The notes under the pieces are model-generated. The model was not told the DNA's origin. It made no database searches and saw only the letters and a program-made list of their open reading frames with translations. A DNA stretch of 64,000 nt from G963662905 sp963676415 (GTDB lineage Bacteria > Bacteroidota > Bacteroidia > Bacteroidales > WRLA01): assembly GCA_963676415.1 (NCBI GenBank), contig OY781097.1, positions 4,278,001-4,342,000 on the forward strand, written 5' to 3'. The position numbers were made by a program, and so were the translations under genes. This document shows positions 8,925 to 16,070 of this stretch, piece by piece (the first letter of the stretch is position 1; each line of letters starts with the position of its first letter).

Positions 8925-10052
8925 TTATTCAGCCAAAATTCCACTCCACACTTTTTCAATAGCAACAGCATCTTCCGGGAAGAGACCGAGTGTAGCAAAA
9001 TGTCCCCAATGAGTAGGTATATTACAGATTTTACAATCTTTAATATATTCACATTGTTCTTCAATATCACTGGCATCAAACATCAAATCTTCAGTATAGA
9101 TAATAGGCCAAACTTTAGCTTTAATTCTTTTTTGAGCTTTCACGAGATCACCTTCAGTATTCAGACTGGCATCTGCATGCTGCCATGCCCAAGCCATAGC
9201 AATTAAGTTGTTCGGATCCATTTGAACGAAGTGGTTTTCCCAGACACGGCGCATAAAATCTTCCTGAGACTGGAATCCCATACGTTTCCAATGTTCACCC
9301 TGATACATTTCTTTACTGGCACCGATCAAAGAAAACAGGCGTCCAAGGTTACGGAGGCCAGCCTGGCAGGCATGAGGAGCAGTATAGAAACCTCCATTAA
9401 AGAAGGGATCGTTGCGCAATGTATTCATAACCATATCTGTAAGGATTTTATTCCATGGACCTGCTTTAAGGGAGGCTCCTATTGGAACAGCACGTTTTAC
9501 CATATCCGGATAGCGTACGGCCCACTCAAAAGTTTGCTGGCCACCCATTGACCAACCTGTAACAAGTTGCACCTCGTCCACACCAAACTTTTCTGCAACA
9601 AGCTGATGCTGAGCCCTAACCATATCACCAACAGTAACATGAGGGAAAGCACCCATTGCATAGCCACCAACAGTGTTGGAAGGCGACTGTGAAATACCAT
9701 TACAGAGCAGGTCAGGCATGATGATAAAATATTTATCAGTATCGAGCGCTTTCCCTGGTCCTACAAGAGGAGCCATGTTTTTATGCGTTCCTGAGTACAT
9801 GATTGTAAATACAATCACATTGTCTTTTGCAGGACTTAATTTACCGAAAGTGACATATGCCTGATTACAATGTGGAAGAACAGCACCATTTTCGAGCACA
9901 AAGTTACCGAGATCATAATTTTTCCAGGCTCCTTGTACTTCAGGTGAATAAAACTCGTTGTCAAGCATTTCCTGTGCCGACACCTGATTCATTAAGCCGA
10001 GCATAATAAATAATGCTGCAGCTAAAACTTTTGTAAATTTTACACTTTTCAT
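8925..10052 (-). CDS. Exported MetX-like alpha/beta hydrolase
   Basis: This 375-aa protein of the homoserine O-acetyltransferase (MetX) alpha/beta-hydrolase family carries a clear signal peptide (MKSVKFTKVLAAALFIMLGL, cleaved after VSAQ), unlike cytoplasmic MetX. The nucleophile elbow GWSMGGQQ puts Ser at about 168; the C-terminal MFDASD region and THWGHFATLG (His about 351) complete a plausible Ser-Asp-His triad. Exported members of this superfamily act as esterases or acyltransferases, so a methionine role is unlikely. It is the last gene of a six-gene operon, 9 nt after the CobW-like gene, and is followed by an intrinsic terminator. The substrate is unknown. Confidence 0.8.
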   Translation of the reverse strand: MKSVKFTKVLAAALFIMLGLMNQVSAQEMLDNEFYSPEVQGAWKNYDLGNFVLENGAVLPHCNQAYVTFGKLSPAKDNVIVFTIMYSGTHKNMAPLVGPGKALDTDKYFIIMPDLLCNGISQSPSNTVGGYAMGAFPHVTVGDMVRAQHQLVAEKFGVDEVQLVTGWSMGGQQTFEWAVRYPDMVKRAVPIGASLKAGPWNKILTDMVMNTLRNDPFFNGGFYTAPHACQAGLRNLGRLFSLIGASKEMYQGEHWKRMGFQSQEDFMRRVWENHFVQMDPNNLIAMAWAWQHADASLNTEGDLVKAQKRIKAKVWPIIYTEDLMFDASDIEEQCEYIKDCKICNIPTHWGHFATLGLFPEDAVAIEKVWSGILAE

Positions 10053-10061
10053 AATAAAACT

Positions 10062-11867
10062 TTAAAGGTTAATAAATTGATGGTCAATTAATTTTAGGGA
10101 TTCTGAATCCCCTATTACTGTTAAAAATGTTTTTTCTTCTTTTTCTTTTGAGTATTTTTTTATGTCCCATAACCCATTCACAAATTGCACAATATACCAG
10201 GAACTATTATCTTTACTATACAATAGTCCTTTAACACGATAGATGCCCTGTGGAAGTTTTTGGAAACTTTGGTTTAGTGAATCAATGGATCCAATTTCCG
10301 CCGGAGATAAGCAAATACTATCCATTTTTTCCTCTTTATGAGTATGATGGCCGGTTGTGGGCAAAATTTTATCTCCATTGCTGGAATCATAATTTTCATC
10401 ATAGCTATAGAGCAAAGCCGGATTCATAGAAGCATTTTCCACGCAATGGATGTGTGCTTTTGGGTTCAATACCTGAACGCTCTGTTTTAGGTCATACAGA
10501 TCATTTTTATCTACTAAGTCTATTTTATTGAGCAAAATATTATCGGCAGCACGTATTTGATCTTTTGCCAGTTCGGAGCGTTTTAGTAGTTGTGGTAAAT
10601 TTTTACTATCCGCTATTGTTACAATCGAGACAAGCTTAATCAAACCACTTAATGCCGATATTTCTGCAAGCAGATTAAATGGATTTGCCAGTCCTGTTGT
10701 TTCAAGCACAATAAGATCCGGTTGGTGATGTGCAAGTATCTGCTTAATACCTTTTTGAAGCTGACCAATTAGCGAGCAACAAACACAGCCTTCATCCATT
10801 TCCACCACGGCATACTCATCTTCAAGCATATGGACATCCAGGCCAGTCTTTCCAATTTCATTCTGAATAACAGCTACAAAACGGTTATTTTGCACATGAT
10901 ATTCAATCAATTGATTTAAAAAACAGGTTTTTCCACTCCCCAGATAACCACTAAGAATAATCATATTGGTTGGCTGGGCCACATCAAGCAAGGAAGGATT
11001 AAATCGAGCAGGATCACCCAGATCATTTTTCCAAAACAATGCATCTTTGAATGGCTGAGACCCTGCCGGCATTGAAGATGTCCACAAAAAGCGGTTTTTT
11101 ACACTTTTTGACTTTGACCTAAATTCATCGCAAAATTGCAATCCCATCTGAACGTCACCAAAACCAATAACAGTATAATCCTGCTTTCCATTAAGTGACT
11201 GAATATCAGTTTCCAAACCAGACACAATATCTTTTCGGATGAAAGAAGGGCTTTCACTGAGCCCAAAAGCAATACTCGCACAAAGCACTTTCATAAACGG
11301 CCATGCTATGTTGGCGGCAGGTAAGGCGGAAGTGCTGCAACCCGCATAATCCTTCTTATCCACAAATCCCTCAAACACTTCCGCCGTGGCCCCCACTTGT
11401 AAACAATCAAAAGCCAATAGAGAAACAACAAAAGATTGAAAATCCATTGACAAACAAAAATCGATATCACATAATCGGAACAACTTACTCAAATCAGGAT
11501 AGCACAAAAACTCGCGCACAGCTGATTTAAAATTAACATCCCCTGCAAGCCTACCAGCGATAGGTGGAATAAGATCAATAAGTTCACTATCCGAATCAGG
11601 GAAAAAATACAAGTGCCATTTCCCATTCAGGTACAGCGTATTATATTCAGCATGAGCCAGTTTAAGTGCATAAACTCCTTTACTGCCCTGTATTCTGCAT
11701 GTCCATCCTTCACCGTTTTTGCAACAGGCTTTTAACCCTCTCCAGCCCAGCCTGTTGCTAACAGCAGGCATAAAATTGGTACGGATCAGCAAGCTGCTTA
11801 AAAAAGAGCGAAACCAATCTTCAGGCTTATTCCTGAATTCTTCGGGATGTATTAAGCGGATGTCCAT
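10062..11867 (-). CDS. CobW/G3E GTPase (COG0523) with large unknown N-terminal domain
   Basis: The 601-aa protein contains a G3E-type metallochaperone GTPase from about residue 300: Walker A GYLGSGKT (307-314), EIGKTGLD, the metal-binding CVCC (361-364), LETTGLANP and NKIDL. A small His cluster (GHHTHKEE) stands between the GTPase and the C-terminal domain (about 520-601). COG0523 proteins use GTP to deliver metals (Zn, Co, Ni) to client enzymes. The first ~295 residues, including CCKNGEGWTC and VIGFGDVQMGLQFC, are not part of a normal CobW and I recognise no family. The gene lies 11 nt after the metallo-beta-lactamase-fold gene and 9 nt before the hydrolase; that neighbour is a likely metal client, by inference. 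Confidence 0.85.
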   Translation of the reverse strand: MDIRLIHPEEFRNKPEDWFRSFLSSLLIRTNFMPAVSNRLGWRGLKACCKNGEGWTCRIQGSKGVYALKLAHAEYNTLYLNGKWHLYFFPDSDSELIDLIPPIAGRLAGDVNFKSAVREFLCYPDLSKLFRLCDIDFCLSMDFQSFVVSLLAFDCLQVGATAEVFEGFVDKKDYAGCSTSALPAANIAWPFMKVLCASIAFGLSESPSFIRKDIVSGLETDIQSLNGKQDYTVIGFGDVQMGLQFCDEFRSKSKSVKNRFLWTSSMPAGSQPFKDALFWKNDLGDPARFNPSLLDVAQPTNMIILSGYLGSGKTCFLNQLIEYHVQNNRFVAVIQNEIGKTGLDVHMLEDEYAVVEMDEGCVCCSLIGQLQKGIKQILAHHQPDLIVLETTGLANPFNLLAEISALSGLIKLVSIVTIADSKNLPQLLKRSELAKDQIRAADNILLNKIDLVDKNDLYDLKQSVQVLNPKAHIHCVENASMNPALLYSYDENYDSSNGDKILPTTGHHTHKEEKMDSICLSPAEIGSIDSLNQSFQKLPQGIYRVKGLLYSKDNSSWYIVQFVNGLWDIKKYSKEKEEKTFLTVIGDSESLKLIDHQFINL

Positions 11868-11878
11868 TTATATGATCT

Positions 11879-13048
11879 TCAGGCTTCAAATTTTATCGTA
11901 TCGCCATTACCGAGGTAGGCTTTATCTTTAGAGCGAAAACGGGCAGTACCTTCGATTACATTATAACCGCTTTCGATGAATTTTTTAGCAGTCAGGATGC
12001 CTGTACAATGATTACAGCCAATTTTTTCGAAGCCCCAATCTTTCATTGAAATCACCAAATCATCGTATTTGGGATCCCAATCTTCGAATGGAGAAATATG
12101 CAAACCGCCATAAATCCCATGCATTTGATCCTTATCATACTTAAGTTCACGATATGCTGTATCGGCAAATTTGATAATCCCCTCATGACAACAGCCTGTA
12201 ACACAAACCAGCCCAAGGTCTTTTACATTAAAATACATAGAAAGCTCTCCATATACCCTGCAAATAATAGGCACGCCAAAAGTATAAACAGCAAAGCCCG
12301 GTGCTATTTTTTCAAGTCCGTTATCCACTTCAATAAGTTTTCCTTTATGGCCGCAATCTGTTATATATTGTTTATCTTCAGGGTAAAAACCTTTTGGGAT
12401 ATACGTATCAATATTAGGGTTATACTTATAAGTTACAGGCAAACCCCAATAATGATCGAAATGGGCATGAGAGATGAAGAACTTTTCTATTTCGTTATTT
12501 TCAAGCATTTTATCTACACCTTCCCGCTTAAAACATTCGTCCATCCATTTGTAAGACCAGCCGGAATCGAGCAAGTATTTATGAATATTTCCTTCCATAT
12601 CTTCCATTTCGACCAAAGCGGCATAACCACCAGCATTTTCTGGATGAACAGAATTTTCCTGAATTATTTCCCAGGCTTCATCAAGGCGGTCGGGCAGTAG
12701 ATGTTTGATTTTTTTGATTCCCTCCTCATAAGAGCCTTTGGCCAATCCCTTACCATTACCAAATGGGGGCCAATTAAAGTCATACTGATTAACCAATAAA
12801 CCACCGGCATTTCGGATATCCCCCATCAGCACAGCATTACTAAACCAGCTGGTTTCGGAGATATTGGTAATTTTAACACTTTTACAAACACCAAAATCAG
12901 TTTGTTTTCTTTCCTTTTTTGGGAGGAAATATTTACTCATTGGGGAATATGATACAGCACCCATTGAGACCAATGCTCCAGCGCAAACACCAGTTGCAGC
13001 ACCTTTCAGAAAATCTCTTCGGGAAACATTTTTTTTATTTTGTGTCAT
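11879..13048 (-). CDS. Tat-exported metallo-beta-lactamase-fold protein (COG1237-like)
   Basis: 389 aa. The N-terminus has a twin-arginine signal (SRRDFLKG at residues 9-16, then a hydrophobic stretch to about 38), so the protein is exported folded, as is usual for proteins loaded with metal in the cytoplasm. The metal site is SHAHFDH (His194, His196, Asp198, His199), with further ligands in VTGCCHEGII (His288) and GCNHCTG (His347). The CCH and GGLHI motifs place it near COG1237, the family named after the dihydropterin-methyl-ribofuranosyl-aminobenzene phosphate synthase, but that activity is not implied here. Third-last gene of the operon, 12 nt after the membrane protein. Confidence 0.85.
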   Translation of the reverse strand: MTQNKKNVSRRDFLKGAATGVCAGALVSMGAVSYSPMSKYFLPKKERKQTDFGVCKSVKITNISETSWFSNAVLMGDIRNAGGLLVNQYDFNWPPFGNGKGLAKGSYEEGIKKIKHLLPDRLDEAWEIIQENSVHPENAGGYAALVEMEDMEGNIHKYLLDSGWSYKWMDECFKREGVDKMLENNEIEKFFISHAHFDHYWGLPVTYKYNPNIDTYIPKGFYPEDKQYITDCGHKGKLIEVDNGLEKIAPGFAVYTFGVPIICRVYGELSMYFNVKDLGLVCVTGCCHEGIIKFADTAYRELKYDKDQMHGIYGGLHISPFEDWDPKYDDLVISMKDWGFEKIGCNHCTGILTAKKFIESGYNVIEGTARFRSKDKAYLGNGDTIKFEA

Positions 13049-13060
13049 AATATTATACTA

Positions 13061-14461
13061 TTATTTTATTATTGTAAATACATTCGACCACCAGGGAATC
13101 AGCACAACCACCAACAGATAGACAGCAATACCAGCAAGTACTCCAAAGGCCAGCCCCTTGGCAAACCCTGGATTCCAGGAAACCTTATCCTTTTTGGCCT
13201 TATCTTCTTTCACTTCCTCTTCAACCGATTGGGGAACAAGTTTCCACCCAGGCCAACCATCCATGAACCAATAATTGATTAGGAACATATTAATGAGCCA
13301 AATCATAGGTATCATAGGAAATTGCTGAGGATGGCTGAATCCTTTTTGGGTTCCAAGGAACAGATGTGATGTTTTATAATAAACTATATAAAGCAAGCTT
13401 GCGGCAACAATGGTCAATGCAGTGCGGATAAGCACATTTACCGGGCGGCTAAACTTTTTGGGCCAGTTTCCCAAATAAAAATAGAGAAACAAGCAGGGAA
13501 CCAACCAGAAAATAGCCATTTCACCAACGTGCAGCCATCGCCAATCTGGTGCCATAAGCCTTCTGGTGCCACGTATAGCCGGACCCCATGCAAGTTCCTG
13601 AACAAAATAAAGGAAGAACGCCAATGCCACTGCAATCACAAAGATCCCAAAAAAGGAAGCAGTACGGCGTATCCAATTTGTTTTAATCAAATCAAAGGGA
13701 TAACGTTCCCAGATCGTTTCATATAACCACACAACCACAGTGGCACTCATGATCCATGCAATATGAAAGTTCCCCGAAACAGTATTGGCAAATTCTTCCC
13801 AATAGGGAGGAGTTATTGCCGTAAATTCCTGCCACGGATAATACAAAATACCCATATGTGAATGCATGGTAACAAAATAGATCAACATACTGATAAAGAA
13901 AGTAACCAGTAAAACCGTATAACCTTTAACCGGTTGTTTCAATTTTTGCCAGGGTGCATTCTCGCAGGCAACAACCCATGCAGGACTGAGCCATGAAGCG
14001 ATAGCAGCAAACATCATAATTGCCTCAAAAGAATATTCTTCAGCATAAAACTCCGTTAAACCCAATGCTGTAAGCCTATCGGGATTAAAATACGCTATAC
14101 CATAATTCCCAAGAAAATGCACAAAAAAGCCCTCAATTACAAGCAGCATAACCGCCACACTGATTCCTGTTAAAACAAGACCTTTAATCAAGGGATGCGT
14201 ATTTTTGAGCCAGCTTTTACGGAATGGCCAAAAGTTAAATATATACGCTACCCAGATAAACATAATCAAAAGCCACCTACAAACCATATAACCTTTATAT
14301 GGCGTGTACATGCGCATCAGACCCCGTGGATCCTGAAAAATCCACCATGTAATATAAAACAAAACAAAGATAAAAAGGGTATTAACCAATACCGGAAGAG
14401 GCCCCTTCCACCGTTTTACAAGCCTACGTTTTTCTATAAATAAATGGTCATCTTTTTCCAT
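13061..14461 (-). CDS. Polytopic membrane protein, about 11 TM, unknown family
   Basis: 466 aa, unusually rich in Trp, Tyr and Phe. About eleven hydrophobic helices can be placed, roughly at residues 24-44, 59-79, 91-118, 143-165, 176-198, 226-247, 266-290, 308-330, 343-362, 381-399 and 439-461. An acidic/lysine-rich cytoplasmic stretch (EEEVKEDKAKKDK) precedes the last helix. Conserved-looking motifs include YFVTMHSHMGILYYP, GNFHIAW and MAPDWRWLHVGEMAIFW, with His and Glu inside the membrane region. I do not recognise a transporter or oxidase family. It sits centrally in the six-gene operon (30 nt after the 93-aa gene, 12 nt before the Tat protein), so it may be a permease or a membrane enzyme subunit for the same substrate. 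Confidence 0.8.
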   Translation of the reverse strand: MEKDDHLFIEKRRLVKRWKGPLPVLVNTLFIFVLFYITWWIFQDPRGLMRMYTPYKGYMVCRWLLIMFIWVAYIFNFWPFRKSWLKNTHPLIKGLVLTGISVAVMLLVIEGFFVHFLGNYGIAYFNPDRLTALGLTEFYAEEYSFEAIMMFAAIASWLSPAWVVACENAPWQKLKQPVKGYTVLLVTFFISMLIYFVTMHSHMGILYYPWQEFTAITPPYWEEFANTVSGNFHIAWIMSATVVVWLYETIWERYPFDLIKTNWIRRTASFFGIFVIAVALAFFLYFVQELAWGPAIRGTRRLMAPDWRWLHVGEMAIFWLVPCLFLYFYLGNWPKKFSRPVNVLIRTALTIVAASLLYIVYYKTSHLFLGTQKGFSHPQQFPMIPMIWLINMFLINYWFMDGWPGWKLVPQSVEEEVKEDKAKKDKVSWNPGFAKGLAFGVLAGIAVYLLVVVLIPWWSNVFTIIK

Positions 14462-14491
14462 AACTAATCAATATTAAAGATTATTCAAATT

Positions 14492-14773
14492 TTATTTAAC
14501 ATTTTTAACAGTTTCTTTATCCATTATTTCCCGATGACTATTCATTTCCTCCAAGACAATAGTCCTCATTTCCTCATTTGTCATATTAGCAGGGTCAAAA
14601 CCCAGCCTCATTACTTCCATGCTGAGCATTAAGGGGCTAAAATCGCTCAATATGCAATCTTCATCTTTCAGCCCTAGGATATCCAGCCTGTTACCGCTTC
14701 CTTCTGCATAATCATTAGTTTCCCTGCTGTTGGGCATCAAAGATTTAAAAAACAAATTTCTTAATATAAACAT
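14492..14773 (-). CDS. 93-aa protein of unknown function in FadR-type operon
   Basis: This small soluble protein has no signal peptide and no membrane helix. A basic N-terminus (MFILRNLFFKSLMPNSRETN) is followed by an acidic, helical C-terminal half (NMTNEEMRTIVLEEMNSHRE). It lies 13 nt after the regulator stop and 30 nt before the 11-TM membrane protein, so it is in the same transcript. I recognise no family. The tight spacing on both sides and a clean frame argue that it is real. It could be a small partner subunit of the membrane protein. Confidence 0.65.
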   Translation of the reverse strand: MFILRNLFFKSLMPNSRETNDYAEGSGNRLDILGLKDEDCILSDFSPLMLSMEVMRLGFDPANMTNEEMRTIVLEEMNSHREIMDKETVKNVK

Positions 14774-14786
14774 AATGAAATATTTA

Positions 14787-15506
14787 TTATATATTTTTCA
14801 ATCTATTTCTAATTAATGGAGGTATGGGAACATTTTGAAATTTGAAAAGCAGATAGGCCGTTGTCGTAATCATCTTTTCGGAAATAGCCCGTGCCGAATC
14901 AGCATTTCGTGCTTTTATAGCATTAAAAAGATGAACATGCCTGCTAAAAACTTCATTTCTCTGCTCAGGCGACAAACGGCTCATCATATTACTAACGAGT
15001 ATCCAGGTTAGCTCAAAACGTTGCAAGATATTACAAATGACCTGATTACCTGTTGAACAGGCAATAAGCGTATGAAACTGTTTATGAGCCGACACAATAT
15101 TATCGATATCTGGGATAATGATGGCTTTACTCAGGTCAATAACACATTGTTCCAACTGACCTAATTTCTCTTCACTAATCCTTTCGGTTGCAACAGCTAC
15201 TGCGGTAGGCTCAAACAAATAAAATGCCTCCAGACTCTCACTTACCATATCATTATGAGGTTCTGCATTCTCCAATAAAATGCTGTCGTACTTTCCTTGA
15301 GTACGCAGATAATAACCACTGCCCGCTTTAACTTGCAAAACGCCTTTAGATTGCAGTATCTTAAATGCATTACGAAGAGTAGTACGGCTTGTATTAAGTT
15401 GTTCCGAAAAACTGCGTTCAGAAGGCAACCTGTCTCCTATTTTTAAATTATTGTTCTTAAGGAACAATATTAAATCATTAACAACTCTTTGTTCTTCAGT
15501 AAGCAT
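14787..15506 (-). CDS. FadR/FCD-type GntR transcriptional regulator
   Basis: 239 aa. The N-terminal winged helix is typical GntR (GDRLPSERSFSEQLNTSRTT, residues about 21-40, with the wing GVLQVKAGSGYYLR), and the C-terminal two-thirds is an all-helical FCD ligand-binding domain (SLEAFYLFEPTAVAVATERI..., AHKQFHTLIACSTGN, FSRHVHLFNAIKARN). FCD members bind small organic acids, often with a metal ion, and usually repress the adjacent operon. It is the first gene of the six-gene unit. Two palindromes that fit the family operator lie upstream at 15523-15535 and 15608-15620, so autoregulation with induction by the pathway substrate is likely. Confidence 0.9.
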   Translation of the reverse strand: MLTEEQRVVNDLILFLKNNNLKIGDRLPSERSFSEQLNTSRTTLRNAFKILQSKGVLQVKAGSGYYLRTQGKYDSILLENAEPHNDMVSESLEAFYLFEPTAVAVATERISEEKLGQLEQCVIDLSKAIIIPDIDNIVSAHKQFHTLIACSTGNQVICNILQRFELTWILVSNMMSRLSPEQRNEVFSRHVHLFNAIKARNADSARAISEKMITTTAYLLFKFQNVPIPPLIRNRLKNI

Positions 15507-15522
15507 TTCCTTTATTATTAAT

Positions 15523-15535
15523 TTGGACAGACCAA
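15523..15535. promoter_or_regulatory. Candidate FadR-type operator O2
   Basis: The palindrome TTGGACAGACCAA lies 17 nt in front of the regulator start, within its presumed leader. It matches the FCD-subfamily consensus TnGTnnnACnA with one mismatch and repeats the arms TTGG/CCAA of the site at 15608. Confidence 0.5.
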
Positions 15536-15590
15536 AATAACATCATATTAGAATAATGAGCAAATGATTTTCTTAAAAAATGGCATTTTG

Positions 15591-15598
15591 CAAAAATA
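15591..15598 (-). promoter_or_regulatory. Bacteroidota -7 box of the operon promoter
   Basis: On the minus strand this reads TATTTTTG, an exact TAnnTTTG. A TTGG lies about 18 nt upstream at the -33 position, inside the palindrome 15608-15620. Start of transcription would be near 15584, leaving a leader of about 78 nt. Confidence 0.5.
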
Positions 15599-15607
15599 AT
15601 TTGTATT

Positions 15608-15620
15608 TTGGTATTACCAA
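15608..15620. promoter_or_regulatory. Candidate FadR-type operator O1
   Basis: TTGGTATTACCAA is a perfect palindrome (6-bp arms around one T) and fits the FCD/FadR-subfamily operator TnGTnnnACnA exactly. It overlaps the -33 side of the operon promoter, a position where a bound repressor would exclude RNA polymerase. Confidence 0.65.
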
Positions 15621-15659
15621 TTAGCCATATTAACCAAAATTACACTATAATTATTATGT

Positions 15660-15935
15660 AAGTTATGGCACATCTATAAAGACTGGTTTACTAAACGATA
15701 AAGTTCAATAAGGAAGCGCAATGCTGTGTTGAACCCGCCGAAGTACGCATAAAAATCTAAACAGAAGTCCTGTAGTACGGGCTGTGTCGCATCCTCAAAA
15801 GCTAATTGAATGACCTCAGAAACGGTTCATGACAAACCTGCCGATGCAGCTAAGTCACAAAAGAGTGAAAAAGATCATAGGAAAACTAGTTTTAAAATAA
15901 GCTCTTACAAACCGGTAGGTAGATCATTTCACCAT
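15660..15935 (+). other. Structured intergenic segment, possible group II intron or RNA relic
   Basis: The segment has complementary helices in plus-strand order. GTTCAA (15703) pairs with TTGAAC (15729). ACCTGCCG (15836) pairs with CGGTAGGT (15913), enclosing AAGAG (15861) with CTCTT (15902) and the hairpin AAAACTAGTTTT (15882). The wording around GAACCCGCCGAAGTACG recalls group II intron RNA, but no domain V hairpin or reverse transcriptase is present. It may be a relic or a leader RNA. No protein is encoded. Confidence 0.3.
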
Positions 15936-16007
15936 TGCTTTTGTAAATCTATTGGCATGAAATAATACAATAGTATTAAAAAAATGACCATTATCGAGGA
16001 TATGTTG

Positions 16008-16015
16008 TAATTTTG
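16008..16015 (+). promoter_or_regulatory. -7 box of the PAS-protein promoter
   Basis: TAATTTTG, an exact TAnnTTTG, 56 nt before the ATG at 16071. No convincing -33 TTTG was found at the right distance. Confidence 0.4.
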
Positions 16016-16070
16016 CATTTGAAATGATAATAAAAAAGATAAGAACCTGATTAAAATACTCTCAATTTTT

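Noticed and set aside
8925..10052. Assignment as metX (methionine synthesis)
   Set aside because: A signal peptide and the operon context without methionine genes argue against a cytoplasmic homoserine acetyltransferase.
12098..12700. 200-codon open frame antisense to the Tat-exported protein
   Set aside because: The sense gene carries complete metal-binding motifs; the antisense frame is AT-driven hydrophobic sequence.
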